A stretch of 64,000 bases of DNA from Flavobacterium endoglycinae (GTDB lineage: Bacteria > Bacteroidota > Bacteroidia > Flavobacteriales > Flavobacteriaceae). Positions within the stretch are counted from its first letter, which is position 1, and each line of letters opens with the position of its first letter. Shown piece by piece: positions 29,160 to 38,941 of the stretch. The notes under the pieces are model-generated. The model had not been told where the DNA came from. It worked only from the letters and a program-made list of their open reading frames with translations, and did not search any database. Position numbers and translations under genes: made by a program. Location: assembly GCF_017352115.1 (NCBI RefSeq), contig NZ_CP071448.1, positions 1,697,001 through 1,761,000 on the forward strand, written 5' to 3'.

Positions 29160-30350
29160 TTATTTCATCGCAACTTTAGCTACAGCTGCTTTAACAGTAT
29201 CAACTACCGCTTTTACGGTATCTTTTACTTTTGCAGTAGTATCTGTAGTTGGAGCAGCTCCTTCAGCTGGTTTTTCAGCCGCTTTTGCTGCAGCAATATC
29301 TTGAGCTAAAGTAGTTTTCTCACTTAACCATTTTTTATAATCTTCTGGAGTATCAACCACTACTTTCATTTGCATGTTGTAGTGAGAAGCTCCACAAATT
29401 TTATTACATAACAATAAGTAATCAAATGTATAAGGATCTAAAGCTGTACCTCCTTTTGCAACTAGCTCAACGCTTTTTTCAGCTCTAAGTTTGTTGATGT
29501 GAGCAACTTTTTCTTTCATAAAATCCAACTCTCTGTATTCAGCAGTCGTATAAGTAGGAATAAATGCAAACTCAGTAACCATTCCAGGAACACAGTTCAT
29601 CTGCGCTCTAAAATGAGGCATGTAAGCTGAGTGCAAAACGTCTTGAGAACGCATTTTAAAGTGTACTTTTTTACCTTTAGGGATATGTAATTCAGAAACT
29701 ACGATATCATCTTGAGAATTAGGATCTGACATATCAACACCTAAAGTGTTAACTCCTTCGATTAATCTTACATTCGCTTTTCCTAAAGTATTATCAGCAC
29801 CAGCATATCTTGCAGTCCATTTAAACTGTTGAGCATATAATTCGATTTCAATTACATCTTCGTCTTTGTCAACAAACATAATGTTGTTCCAAGCGTATAA
29901 TCCGTAAAGAATTAAACAAGCCAAAACCACAGATGGAATGATACTCCAAATTGCTTCTAGTTTATTACTGTCTGCAAAAAACAATGCTTTTCTGTCTTTG
30001 TGTCCTCTATTTTTAAAAGAAAACCAATATAATAAACCTTGAGTAATAACTTGAACTGTAAAAATTAAAACCCAAGTAATATTCATTAAACTATCTACTA
30101 AAGTACCGTGCTCAGAAGCAGGAGTATGAAGTGCCAAATTACCCCATTTTAGCAAACCATAAATCGTAAATATATAAATGAAAGCTAAAAAGCCAAACAA
30201 AATATATCCTTGAATGTTATTATCATTATCTGATGCAACTTGAGAATCGTCCGAAGAAGCACCTACTTGAGTAAGATCAAATATCTTCGTCAATTGCCAT
30301 AATGCAACTGCTAATAAAACTAAAACTATAATTACCAACAAACTTGTCAT
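29160..30350 (-). CDS. ctaC: Cytochrome c oxidase subunit II
   Basis: A 396-residue membrane-anchored CuA protein that takes electrons from cytochrome c and passes them to subunit I. Hydrophobic helices cover about residues 1-20, 50-70, 90-110 and 130-155, more than the usual two. The CuA site is intact in the periplasmic cupredoxin domain: an upstream His in LHSAYMPHFRAQMN, and CNKICGASHYNMQMKV with the two Cys, His and Met ligands. The C-terminus has a low-complexity Ala/Lys/Thr tail of about 50 residues (AEKPAEGAAPTTDTTAKV) that the core family does not need. It lies between actF and ctaD, consistent with an ACIII-aa3 supercomplex. Confidence 0.96.
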   Translation of the reverse strand: MTSLLVIIVLVLLAVALWQLTKIFDLTQVGASSDDSQVASDNDNNIQGYILFGFLAFIYIFTIYGLLKWGNLALHTPASEHGTLVDSLMNITWVLIFTVQVITQGLLYWFSFKNRGHKDRKALFFADSNKLEAIWSIIPSVVLACLILYGLYAWNNIMFVDKDEDVIEIELYAQQFKWTARYAGADNTLGKANVRLIEGVNTLGVDMSDPNSQDDIVVSELHIPKGKKVHFKMRSQDVLHSAYMPHFRAQMNCVPGMVTEFAFIPTYTTAEYRELDFMKEKVAHINKLRAEKSVELVAKGGTALDPYTFDYLLLCNKICGASHYNMQMKVVVDTPEDYKKWLSEKTTLAQDIAAAKAAEKPAEGAAPTTDTTAKVKDTVKAVVDTVKAAVAKVAMK

Positions 30351-30369
30351 CTGTTTACTTCTTTAAATA

Positions 30370-31764
30370 TTAATAATGAAAATGTTTACTTTCTTCAATG
30401 AAAGGGTTTCTTTTTGCAAGCAGAGGAGATTTAGTCAATGCAGTAAATACAACAAAAATAAATAAACCTAAGAAGAAAAGAATAGATGCAATTTCAGGAA
30501 CTCCGATAAACCATTTGTCTCCAACTGTACCAGGCATAATCATATTAAAGAAATCAACATAATGACCTAATAATATTACAATACCAGCCATAACTACAAC
30601 CCAGTTAAGACGTTTGAAATCTGTATTGATTAATATTAATAATGGGAAAACAAAGTTCATAACAACCGCTCCAAAGAAAGGAAGGTTATATAATTGAATT
30701 CTTGTTACAAAATAAGTTACCTCTTCAGGAATGTTTGCGTACCAAATCAACATGAACTGAGAGAACCATAAGTAAGTCCAGAAAACGCTGATACCAAACA
30801 TGAATTTAGCTAAATCATGAATATGGCTTGTATTTACGTACTCTAAATATCCTTTAGATTTTAGGTAAATTGTTACCAATGCAATTGTTGTAATACCACT
30901 TACAAAGAAAGAAGCAAATACATACCATGCAAATAAAGTACTGAACCAGTGTGGATCAAATGACATAATCCAATCCCAAGCCATAATAGACTCAGAAACA
31001 ATAAAGAATACTAAGAATCCAGCAGATGCTTTAAAATTCTTTTTGTAGTAAAGATCATCATTTGTTTCATCTTGTGCTAAACAGTTTTTTCTTGAAAAGT
31101 GACGGTAAATGTTCCATCCTAATAAAAAGATAAAAGCTCTTACAATCCAGAAAGGGAAGTTCAAATAACCCGATTTACCAGCAATAATAGCGTCATAGTT
31201 TGCGCTCTTTGGATCAGTTACTCCTTCACCCAACCAAACAAAAATATGATTAAAGTGTAGTCCACATAAAACTAAGATTATAAAGAAAATAACAGAACCC
31301 GCAGGTAAATAAGCTGTTATACCTTGCATAACTCTGAATAAAACTGGAGACCATCCAGCTTGAGCCACTTGTTGAATAGCGTAAAATGCTAAAACTCCCA
31401 TAGAAAGCAATAAGAAGAAAATACAAGCCACATATACAGCTGACCATGGTTTGTTTTGCAATTGGTGCAATACATGAGTCAAATGTTCAGTATGTTCATC
31501 AGCAGCATTAACTTTTGCGTGCTCGCCTCCTTTGTGCTCTTCATGTGAAGCTTCTGCAGCTTCATGATGTCCAGCTTCTTTGTGAGAAGCTTCTGCAGCT
31601 TCTCCATGTGCAGCACCATGAGAACCATGAGCATCTGCAGCTAGTAATTTTTCAACTTCTTGAATATCTTTAGGTGCACTTAAAAAACCATACCCAATTC
31701 CTAATAGGCCAAGAACCATTAGGATGATAGAAAAAGTTTTTAATTTACTTGAAAATGTATACAT
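30370..31764 (-). CDS. actF: Alternative Complex III subunit ActF (integral membrane)
   Basis: A 464-residue protein with about ten membrane helices, related to ActC/NrfD; ActC and ActF form the quinol-oxidising membrane part of Alternative Complex III. The open frame begins nine codons earlier with TTG, but the ATG at 31764 (MYTFSSKLKTFSIILMVLG) starts directly before the first helix and is preferred. Between helix 1 and helix 2 is a loop of about 75 residues rich in His, Ala and Glu (HGSHGAAHGEAAEASHKEAG), probably on the periplasmic side. It follows actE with about 27 bp between stop and ATG. Confidence 0.9.
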   Translation of the reverse strand: MYTFSSKLKTFSIILMVLGLLGIGYGFLSAPKDIQEVEKLLAADAHGSHGAAHGEAAEASHKEAGHHEAAEASHEEHKGGEHAKVNAADEHTEHLTHVLHQLQNKPWSAVYVACIFFLLLSMGVLAFYAIQQVAQAGWSPVLFRVMQGITAYLPAGSVIFFIILVLCGLHFNHIFVWLGEGVTDPKSANYDAIIAGKSGYLNFPFWIVRAFIFLLGWNIYRHFSRKNCLAQDETNDDLYYKKNFKASAGFLVFFIVSESIMAWDWIMSFDPHWFSTLFAWYVFASFFVSGITTIALVTIYLKSKGYLEYVNTSHIHDLAKFMFGISVFWTYLWFSQFMLIWYANIPEEVTYFVTRIQLYNLPFFGAVVMNFVFPLLILINTDFKRLNWVVVMAGIVILLGHYVDFFNMIMPGTVGDKWFIGVPEIASILFFLGLFIFVVFTALTKSPLLAKRNPFIEESKHFHY

Positions 31765-31791
31765 ATCTATTACGATCAGTTTGTTCAACAA

Positions 31792-32337
31792 TTATAATTG
31801 GCTTTTTAGTTTCAGAACATAGTCAGCAACTAACCAACGTTCGTGAGCACTTAATTGATTTGCATGTGAACCCATTGCGTTTAAACCATAAGTCTCAACA
31901 TGAAAGATACTTCCTTCAGTGATTTCTCTGTCTTTATAGCTAGGTACTCCAAGAAATTTTTCTCTTTCAACCAATTTACCTTTACCGTTACCAGCAGCAC
32001 CATGGCAGCTGATACAGTAAATTTCGAAAAGCTCTTTACCTTTTCCTGAATTTCTTTCTTCTTCAGTCAAAGGTGATTTCAAATTAGCTTTTGCTAATTC
32101 GTAACCAGCAGTTGAATTTTCATATTCATAAGGTTCAAAACCTCTATTGATAGTTCCTGCAACAGGAAGCTGTCCTTCTTTTCCTCCTTTAAATACTTTT
32201 GCTTCTGTATACGGCTCGTAAGCAACAGACTCATACATATTTGGGAAATACTGATAGTTTGGTGCCGAATTATTGTGGCATGATGAAACTAAAATAGTTA
32301 TACCAACTAAAAGTGTTATTTTATATATCCTTTTCAT
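31792..32337 (-). CDS. actE: Alternative Complex III subunit ActE, monohaem cytochrome c lipoprotein
   Basis: A 181-residue lipoprotein (signal ending LVSSC, lipidated Cys at about residue 20) with one c-type haem motif CISCH (about residue 109) and a downstream Met/His-containing segment (GLNAMGSHANQLSAHERWLVADYV) that supplies the distal ligand in this fold. ActE is one of the periplasmic electron carriers of Alternative Complex III. Only 8 bp separate it from actD. Confidence 0.92.
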   Translation of the reverse strand: MKRIYKITLLVGITILVSSCHNNSAPNYQYFPNMYESVAYEPYTEAKVFKGGKEGQLPVAGTINRGFEPYEYENSTAGYELAKANLKSPLTEEERNSGKGKELFEIYCISCHGAAGNGKGKLVEREKFLGVPSYKDREITEGSIFHVETYGLNAMGSHANQLSAHERWLVADYVLKLKSQL

Positions 32338-32345
32338 AGCTACAA

Positions 32346-32870
32346 TTAATTCTTTTCAATTACTTTAACTTCAACAGCTCCAGTGCCTTCGAAAAAAGAA
32401 ACAAGTTCTGCTTCGTTATCGTTTACAGCAACTTCCATTAAGAAGTGGTCATCTGTTGTTCTAACATCAGGATTCTCAGCTTGTTTAAACGGCCATAATC
32501 TACTTCTCATATAAAAAGTAATTACCATTAAGTGAGCTGCAAAGAATACAGTCATCTCAAACATAATTGGCACAAAAGAAGGCATGTTTTGGATGAAACT
32601 AAAACTTGGTTTACCTCCAATATCTTGTGGCCAGTCATGAATCATGATGTAACCCATCATAGTCGTTGCAACAGAAATACCAACACATCCATATAAAAAA
32701 GCACATATTGCTAATCTTGTTGGTGCTAGTCCCATAGCTTTATCCAATCCGTGAACCGGAAAAGGAGTAAAAACCTCTTCAATATGATGATGAGCAGCTC
32801 TGGTTTTTTTTACTGCATCCATCAAAACGTCATCGTCATTATAAATGGCGTATATAACTTTATTACTCAT
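32346..32870 (-). CDS. actD: Alternative Complex III subunit ActD (DUF3341)
   Basis: A 174-residue protein with two membrane helices (about residues 57-80 and 100-125) after a soluble N-terminal part containing EVFTPFPVHGLDKAMG, the signature region of DUF3341. ActD has no cofactor and lies beside ActC in the complex. Its start codon overlaps the end of actC by 8 bp, implying coupled translation. Confidence 0.93.
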   Translation of the reverse strand: MSNKVIYAIYNDDDVLMDAVKKTRAAHHHIEEVFTPFPVHGLDKAMGLAPTRLAICAFLYGCVGISVATTMMGYIMIHDWPQDIGGKPSFSFIQNMPSFVPIMFEMTVFFAAHLMVITFYMRSRLWPFKQAENPDVRTTDDHFLMEVAVNDNEAELVSFFEGTGAVEVKVIEKN

Positions 32871-34263
32871 GATGTGAATCTTTATTTGCTCTTTCTCTAA
32901 TGTAATTATCTCCTGTTCCTTTCAAAATTGTTTTTACCTCTGCCTGAGCAATTACAGGGAATGTTCTAGAGTATAATAAAAACAATACAAAGAAGAAACC
33001 AATTGTTCCAATGAAAATTCCAATATCAACAAATGTTGGTGAGAACATTGTCCAAGAAGATGGAAGGTAATCTCTATGTAAAGAAGTAACAATAATTACA
33101 AATCTTTCAAACCACATCCCGATGTTTACCACAATCGAAATAATGAATGAGAACATGATACTTGTTCTTAATTTTTTGAACCACATGAACTGAGGAGAGA
33201 ACACGTTACATGTCATCATTGACCAATATGCCCACCAGTAAGGTCCAGTAGCTCTGTTTAAGAATGCATATTGCTCATATTCTACACCTGAATACCAAGC
33301 TACGAATAACTCAGTGATGTAAGCTACACCTACAATAGATCCAGTAATCATGATAATAATATTCATTAACTCGATATGCTGTAATGTAATGTATGCTTCA
33401 AGGTTAGAAACTTTTCTCATAACGATCAACAATGTATTTACCATCGCAAATCCAGAGAAAACCGCTCCAGCAACGAAATATGGAGGGAAAATTGTTGTAT
33501 GCCATCCAGGAATTACAGAAGTAGCAAAGTCCATAGATACAATTGTGTGTACAGAAAGTACAAGTGGAGTAGCTAAACCAGCTAATACTAAAGATACTTC
33601 TTCAAAACGCTGCCAGTCTTTAGCTCTTCCACTCCATCCAAAACTTAAGATTGAATAAACTCTTTTGTTAAATGGAGTAATAGCTCTATCACGAAGCATA
33701 GCAAAATCAGGTAATAAACCAGTCCACCAGAATACTAATGATACTGAAAGGTAAGTTGAAATCGCGAATACGTCCCAAAGCAATGGTGAGTTAAAGTTTA
33801 CCCATAAAGATCCAAATTGATTTGGAATAGGTAAAACCCAGTATGCTAACCATGGACGACCCATGTGAATAATTGGAAATAAACCTGCCTGAACTACTGA
33901 GAAAATGGTCATTGCTTCCGCAGAACGGTTAATAGCCATTCTCCAACGCTGACGGAAAAGTAAAAGTACTGCAGAAATCAAAGTTCCCGCGTGACCAATA
34001 CCAACCCACCAAACGAAGTTAGTAATATCCCAAGCCCAACCAACTGTTTTGTTTAATCCCCATGTTCCGATACCGGTAGATACGGTGTAAATTATACAAC
34101 CTAACCCCCAAAGGAAGGCTACTAATGCGATTGTAAATACAATCCACCATTGTTTATTTGCAGGTCCTTCAACAGGTGCTGCCACATCTACAGTTACATC
34201 GTGATATGATTTATCACCTATAACTAAAGGTTTTCTAATGGGTGCTTCGTAATGAGACGACAT
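32863..34263 (-). CDS. actC: Alternative Complex III subunit ActC (NrfD/PsrC family)
   Basis: A 466-residue polytopic protein of the NrfD/PsrC family with about ten helices, predicted to bind menaquinol at the periplasmic side and pass electrons to the ActB iron-sulfur clusters. Typical features are the N-terminal soluble stretch ending NKQWWIVF, helices such as VGIGHAGTLISAVLLLFRQRWR and the loop HMGRPWLAYWVLPIPN. It overlaps actD downstream and follows actB after 34 bp. Confidence 0.95.
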   Translation of the reverse strand: MSSHYEAPIRKPLVIGDKSYHDVTVDVAAPVEGPANKQWWIVFTIALVAFLWGLGCIIYTVSTGIGTWGLNKTVGWAWDITNFVWWVGIGHAGTLISAVLLLFRQRWRMAINRSAEAMTIFSVVQAGLFPIIHMGRPWLAYWVLPIPNQFGSLWVNFNSPLLWDVFAISTYLSVSLVFWWTGLLPDFAMLRDRAITPFNKRVYSILSFGWSGRAKDWQRFEEVSLVLAGLATPLVLSVHTIVSMDFATSVIPGWHTTIFPPYFVAGAVFSGFAMVNTLLIVMRKVSNLEAYITLQHIELMNIIIMITGSIVGVAYITELFVAWYSGVEYEQYAFLNRATGPYWWAYWSMMTCNVFSPQFMWFKKLRTSIMFSFIISIVVNIGMWFERFVIIVTSLHRDYLPSSWTMFSPTFVDIGIFIGTIGFFFVLFLLYSRTFPVIAQAEVKTILKGTGDNYIRERANKDSHHE

Positions 34264-34297
34264 AATCCTTTATATTGTTTCTTAATTAATAATTTTA

Positions 34298-37200
34298 CTA
34301 AGTGTTTCTAACTTTTACGTGATAGAAAACATTTGGTTTTGTACCAACATGCTCTAATAAATGATACATTCTTTCGCTTTCTGCTAATTTAGCAACTTCG
34401 CTTTCTTTATCATTTACATCTCCGAATACCATAGCACCAGAAGAACAAGCTGCAGAACAAGCACAAGCATTGTTGAACTCATCTTTACCTACAACTCTTC
34501 CTTGACGTTTCGCTTCAAGGATAACTGCTTGTGTACTTTGGATACAGAATGAACATTTTTCCATAACTCCACGAGAACGAACGTTTACGTCTGGGTTTAA
34601 TACCATACGACCTAAATCATCATTCATGTGATAATCGAATTCACTGTTTTTGTTGTATAAGAACCAGTTGAAACGACGTACTTTATATGGACAGTTGTTA
34701 GCGCAGTAACGAGTACCAACGCATCTGTTATATGCCATGTGGTTTTGACCTTGACGACCGTGAGAAGTTGCAGCAACTGGACAAACTGTTTCACAAGGTG
34801 CGTGGTTACAGTGTTGACACATTACTGGCTGGAATGCTACTTGTGGATTATCTCCAGGTTTTTCCATTTCATTAAATGTAGATAATGAACTAGATAACCC
34901 AGCAATTCCTTCTTTTCTTTCGTTATCACCTTCAAAAGTACTTTCAGAAGAGTAGTATCTATCGATACGTAACCAGTGCATATCACGGCTTCTTCTAACC
35001 TCTGCTTTACCTACAACAGGAACGTTGTTTTCAGCGTGGCAAGCAATAACGCAAGCTCCACATCCTGTACAAGCATTTAAGTCAATTGATAAGTTGAAGT
35101 GGTGACCTGTAGAACGATCAAATGATTCCCATAAGTCAACAGTTGTAGCTTCAACCTCTTGGTGGTCTAAAGATACCATTGGTTGTTCATTCCAATGTTT
35201 AGCATCTTTAGTGTTGAAAATTTCAAGAGTAGTTTCTTTAATAATATCTCCTCTACCCATCAACGTTTTTTGTCCTTGAACACAAGCAAACTCGTGTTCT
35301 CCATTTGCTTGAGCAATGGTAACAGACTGAACATTGTTGAAATTTTTATATAAAGCGTAAGCATTAATACCTACTTGCATTTCTTCTTTTAAGCCCTCTT
35401 TACGACCATAACCAACAGCCAAACCAATTGTACCAACAGCTTGCCCAGGCTGAACAATTACTGGTACATTCTCTAATTTAAGACCATCAGCAGTAGTAAT
35501 AGTAGCATAACTTCCGTTTAAACCACCATTTGCTACAATTTCATTTGATAAATTGTATTTTTTTGCATCAGCGTTTGAAACAGTCACATAGTTATCCCAA
35601 GAAACTCTTGTAATTGGATCTGGAAACTCTTGTAACCATGGGTTGTTTGCATGTTGTCCATCTCCCATACCTGTTTTAGTATACAATACTAATTCAAGTC
35701 CCGAATCAGCTTTTGATTTTGAAAGAGCAGACGCCGCTCCTGCGAAATCATAAGAACCTCCAGATAACGCACCAGTTTCAGCAACTAAAAGACCATCATG
35801 TAACACTTTATTCCAAGAAGAACCAGCAATAAATCCGGCAGAATTAGCTTTTACATAATCATAAAAAGTTCCTGGAGTTCCGTTTAGAGATAATAAAACA
35901 TCTTGAAATTGTTTCGTATCAAATATTGGACGGATAGTTGGCTGTGTTAAGCTATAAGTTCCTTTAGTAAGAACTAAATCTCCCCAAGATTCTAAGTAAT
36001 GAGGGGCTGGCGCAGCAACTTTAGAAATAGAAGCTGTTTCATCTTCTTTCAATGAAAAAGCAACTGATGTATCAACTTTTTTCAATCCAGAAACAAATGC
36101 AGCTGAATCTGCTAAAGTATAAACAGGGTTAACACCACTCATAATTAAGGTATGAACAGTTCCTGCATTCATATCTTTTATCAACTGAGCAACAGCAGCA
36201 TTAGAACCTTTTCTAATTTGTCTTGTTCCAACAGTAGTGAAAGCCTCACTAGCTAAAATTTGGTTAATAGCCAAAACTAGCAGCTGAGCATTTTTATCTT
36301 CAATTCCAGAAACCAATACTCCTTTTGATCCTGCAGCTTTTAATTGTTGAGCCGCTTTCACAACTTCAGCTTTGAATTTTTCATCCAAAGAAACTGGAAC
36401 AGAAGATCCTGCAATAATATTATAAATTTGAACTAAAGCTTGTTTTTGATTAGCTATAGTCATAGGAACACGCTTGTCAGCTGCTGCTCCTGATAATGTC
36501 ATATTTGATTCAAACTGGAAGTGACGAGACATTTTTCCATTTTGTGGAATACGTCCTTTCACATATCCTGTATCATATCCACCACCTTGCCAATCTCCTA
36601 AGAAATCAGCACCAACAGATACAATTAAAGAGGCTTTAGAAAAATCGTAATCAACTAAAGCTCTTTCTCCAAATACTGTTTCAAAAGCATCTAAAGCCTC
36701 TGAAGAAGAAACAGCGTCATAAACAACGTGTTTTGCATTTGGATTTTTAGCAATAAATTCACCTATCAACTTTTCAGTAGAAGGACTTGCTAATGTATTA
36801 GTTAACAATACCACTTGTCCACCTTTTGCTTTCGCTCCAGCTAAACCAGATTTAATTTTCAACTCAACAGCAGACCAATTAGATTTTTTATGATCTATTT
36901 TTGGCTCTTTTAAACGCATGCTATCGTATAATCCTAAGATAGACGCATGAATTCTAGCATTCGCTGAAAACTTAGCTCCAGGGATAGTATTGTTCTCAAT
37001 TTTAATTGGACGACCCTCACGAGTTTTCACCAATAAGTTTGCAAAATCAAAACCATCAAAAACAGTAGTTGCATAGTAATCCGCAACACCAGGAATGATC
37101 TGCTCTGGTTGTAAAACATAAGGGATAGACTTGTGCACAGGACCTTCGCAAGCAGCAAGTGTAACAGCTGCAGTACTAAACCCTACGTACTTTAAAAAGT

Positions 37201-37357
37201 CACGACGTGAAGTTCCTGATGAAGCTAATGCTTCAGCATTTCCTAAGAATTCTTCTGTAGGAATCTCTTCAACAAATTCGTTATTTCTAAGCGCCTCAAC
37301 AATAGAACTATTTTCTAGTTCTTCAACACTTTTCCAGTATTTTTTGTTTGATGACAT
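34298..37357 (-). CDS. actB: Alternative Complex III subunit ActB, fused molybdopterin-oxidoreductase-like/4Fe-4S protein
   Basis: A 1019-residue fusion. A twin-arginine-type N-terminus (TSRRDFLKYVG) leads into a lipobox (LAAC), as in other ActB proteins. Residues ~100-720 resemble the large subunit of molybdopterin oxidoreductases but have no sign of a molybdenum ligand, as known for ActB. The C-terminal ~270 residues are a ferredoxin-like domain with Cys clusters: CTGCGACVIACHAENNVP, CQHCNHAPCETVCP, CVGTRYCANNCP and CSFCIQ, enough for several Fe-S clusters. The protein passes electrons from ActC towards the ActA haems. General annotation as a molybdopterin oxidoreductase would be misleading. 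Confidence 0.95.
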   Translation of the reverse strand: MSSNKKYWKSVEELENSSIVEALRNNEFVEEIPTEEFLGNAEALASSGTSRRDFLKYVGFSTAAVTLAACEGPVHKSIPYVLQPEQIIPGVADYYATTVFDGFDFANLLVKTREGRPIKIENNTIPGAKFSANARIHASILGLYDSMRLKEPKIDHKKSNWSAVELKIKSGLAGAKAKGGQVVLLTNTLASPSTEKLIGEFIAKNPNAKHVVYDAVSSSEALDAFETVFGERALVDYDFSKASLIVSVGADFLGDWQGGGYDTGYVKGRIPQNGKMSRHFQFESNMTLSGAAADKRVPMTIANQKQALVQIYNIIAGSSVPVSLDEKFKAEVVKAAQQLKAAGSKGVLVSGIEDKNAQLLVLAINQILASEAFTTVGTRQIRKGSNAAVAQLIKDMNAGTVHTLIMSGVNPVYTLADSAAFVSGLKKVDTSVAFSLKEDETASISKVAAPAPHYLESWGDLVLTKGTYSLTQPTIRPIFDTKQFQDVLLSLNGTPGTFYDYVKANSAGFIAGSSWNKVLHDGLLVAETGALSGGSYDFAGAASALSKSKADSGLELVLYTKTGMGDGQHANNPWLQEFPDPITRVSWDNYVTVSNADAKKYNLSNEIVANGGLNGSYATITTADGLKLENVPVIVQPGQAVGTIGLAVGYGRKEGLKEEMQVGINAYALYKNFNNVQSVTIAQANGEHEFACVQGQKTLMGRGDIIKETTLEIFNTKDAKHWNEQPMVSLDHQEVEATTVDLWESFDRSTGHHFNLSIDLNACTGCGACVIACHAENNVPVVGKAEVRRSRDMHWLRIDRYYSSESTFEGDNERKEGIAGLSSSLSTFNEMEKPGDNPQVAFQPVMCQHCNHAPCETVCPVAATSHGRQGQNHMAYNRCVGTRYCANNCPYKVRRFNWFLYNKNSEFDYHMNDDLGRMVLNPDVNVRSRGVMEKCSFCIQSTQAVILEAKRQGRVVGKDEFNNACACSAACSSGAMVFGDVNDKESEVAKLAESERMYHLLEHVGTKPNVFYHVKVRNT

Positions 37358-37388
37358 TGTATATAATATTAAAATCTTAATAATTCGA

Positions 37389-38723
37389 TTAATAGTGGCA
37401 TTTACCGCATTCTAAACCTCCCATTTGCGCTGCAGTTAATTTTTCTACACCGTATTTTTTAGAAAGTTCAGCATGAATCTTCTCGTAATATGCATTTCCT
37501 TCCATCTTAACATCAGTCTTTCTGTGGCAATCCACACACCATCCCATTGTTAATTTAGAATATTGTTTCATGATTTCAAACTCTTGAACAGGACCGTGAC
37601 AAGTCTGGCACTCAACTCCTGCAACAGAAACGTGTTGAGAGTGATTGAAATAAACGAAATCAGGAAGATTATGAATACGAACCCATTTTACAGGTTTTTG
37701 CTTTCCAGTATATGCTTGTTTCGTTTTATCCCATCCAACTGCATCATACAATTTTTGGATTTGAGCATCGTAGAACGCTTTACTGTATTCTGCTGTAGCA
37801 GTAGTTTCAGCAACTTCAGAAATATTTTTATGACAGTTCATACAAACATTTAAAGAAGGAATACCAGCAGTTTTACTTACACGCGCAGCAGAGTGACAAT
37901 ATTTACAATTGATTTCATTATCTCCAGCGTGAATTTTGTGTGAGTAGTGAATTGGCTGAATTGGCTCATAGTTTTGATCTACACCAACCTGCATTAAGTA
38001 TCCATACACAAAATAACCACTAGCCAAAAGTAAAAATATAGCAGTAACCAATACTAAGAACTGATTTCTTGCAAAAGCTTTCCAAATTGGAGTTCTACCT
38101 TCTTTTGGAGCAACTACAATTCCGTTATTTGCAGCAACTTTAGTCAATACTTTGTTCACCATGAACAACATAACAACCAAAATAGCCATTACAACAGCAA
38201 GAGCGCCTAAAATAACATTATTTGAGATTCCACCACCGTCAACTTGAGTACCCGGAGGCGTTGCAGCAGTACCAGGAGCTGGCGTTGGATCCTTTTTCTC
38301 TTCAGAAGTATAAGCAATGATATTATCAATATCACCTTCAGATAATTGAGGAAAAGAAGTCATTACTGCCTTATTATTTTCCTCGAAAAGTTTAACAGCA
38401 ACTGGATCGCCTGATTTAATCATATCAGAGCTATTGTGCACCCACTTGTAAATCCAAGCCATATCATGCTTAGAAGCAACTCCTCTTAAAGCTGGACCTG
38501 TTGATTTAGCATCTAATTTGTGACATGCAGCGCAATTTGCATTAAAAAGTTCTTTCCCTTTTACCGGATCACCACCAGATGTCGCAGCCGGAGCAGCAGC
38601 TTCAGGTGCCGCAGGAGCTGCAGCAGGATCTTGAGCAAATGAAGTTAGGGAGAAAATTAACGTTAGCGACAAACTAAGTAATAATTTTCTTGAGATCGAA
38701 TTATGGTTACCCACCTTTTTCAT
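37389..38723 (-). CDS. actA: Alternative Complex III subunit ActA, multihaem cytochrome c with fused N-terminal cytochrome c domain
   Basis: A 444-residue periplasmic/membrane cytochrome with six CxxCH motifs. One, CAACH, lies in a class I cytochrome c domain near residue 64; five are in the C-terminal part: CKYCH, CMNCH, CQTCH, CVDCH and CGKCH. Between the two parts are two membrane helices (ILGALAVVMAILVVMLF and FLVLVTAIFLLLASGYFVYG). A signal peptide ends SFAQ (about residue 31) and is followed by a Pro/Ala linker. The canonical ActA is a pentahaem protein; the fused monohaem domain could replace a diffusible cytochrome c between ACIII and the aa3 oxidase encoded in the same operon. First gene of the operon, behind a consensus promoter. 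Confidence 0.93.
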   Translation of the reverse strand: MKKVGNHNSISRKLLLSLSLTLIFSLTSFAQDPAAAPAAPEAAAPAATSGGDPVKGKELFNANCAACHKLDAKSTGPALRGVASKHDMAWIYKWVHNSSDMIKSGDPVAVKLFEENNKAVMTSFPQLSEGDIDNIIAYTSEEKKDPTPAPGTAATPPGTQVDGGGISNNVILGALAVVMAILVVMLFMVNKVLTKVAANNGIVVAPKEGRTPIWKAFARNQFLVLVTAIFLLLASGYFVYGYLMQVGVDQNYEPIQPIHYSHKIHAGDNEINCKYCHSAARVSKTAGIPSLNVCMNCHKNISEVAETTATAEYSKAFYDAQIQKLYDAVGWDKTKQAYTGKQKPVKWVRIHNLPDFVYFNHSQHVSVAGVECQTCHGPVQEFEIMKQYSKLTMGWCVDCHRKTDVKMEGNAYYEKIHAELSKKYGVEKLTAAQMGGLECGKCHY

Positions 38724-38809
38724 ATAGTATAATAATTATCTACTAATTTTTGGTATGATTTTTTCTGTATTAAACCAGACAAAATACACACCCTCTTTTA
38801 AAACTTGCA

Positions 38810-38838
38810 CAAAAATACGACTTATGAACTATTCTCAA
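38810..38838 (-). promoter_or_regulatory. Promoter of the actABCDEF-ctaC-ctaD operon
   Basis: On the minus strand: TTG (38836-38838), an 18-nt spacer, then TATTTTTG (38810-38817), a full match to the Flavobacterium consensus. The leader to the actA ATG would be about 80 nt. It is back to back with the SPOR gene promoter. Confidence 0.75.
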
Positions 38839-38893
38839 AACCTTAAAATAGTCTTAAATATCAATTTATATCAATTCTAAATAATATTAAAAT

Positions 38894-38923
38894 TTCGCAC
38901 ACAAACTTTAAATAGTATTTTTG
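38894..38923 (+). promoter_or_regulatory. Promoter of the SPOR-domain gene
   Basis: TATTTTTG (38916-38923) fits TAnnTTTG exactly; TTC at 38894-38896, 19 nt upstream, is a two-of-three match to the TTG element. Its position places transcription start about 10 nt before the ATG at 38942 and excludes the upstream in-frame TTG as start. Confidence 0.6.
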
Positions 38924-38941
38924 CATAAAAACCATCACATT

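Noticed and set aside
34298..37357. Annotation of this gene as a catalytic molybdopterin oxidoreductase.
   Set aside because: Operon context with actA, actC-F and the ferredoxin-like C-terminus identify ActB, whose molybdopterin-like domain is known to lack the cofactor.
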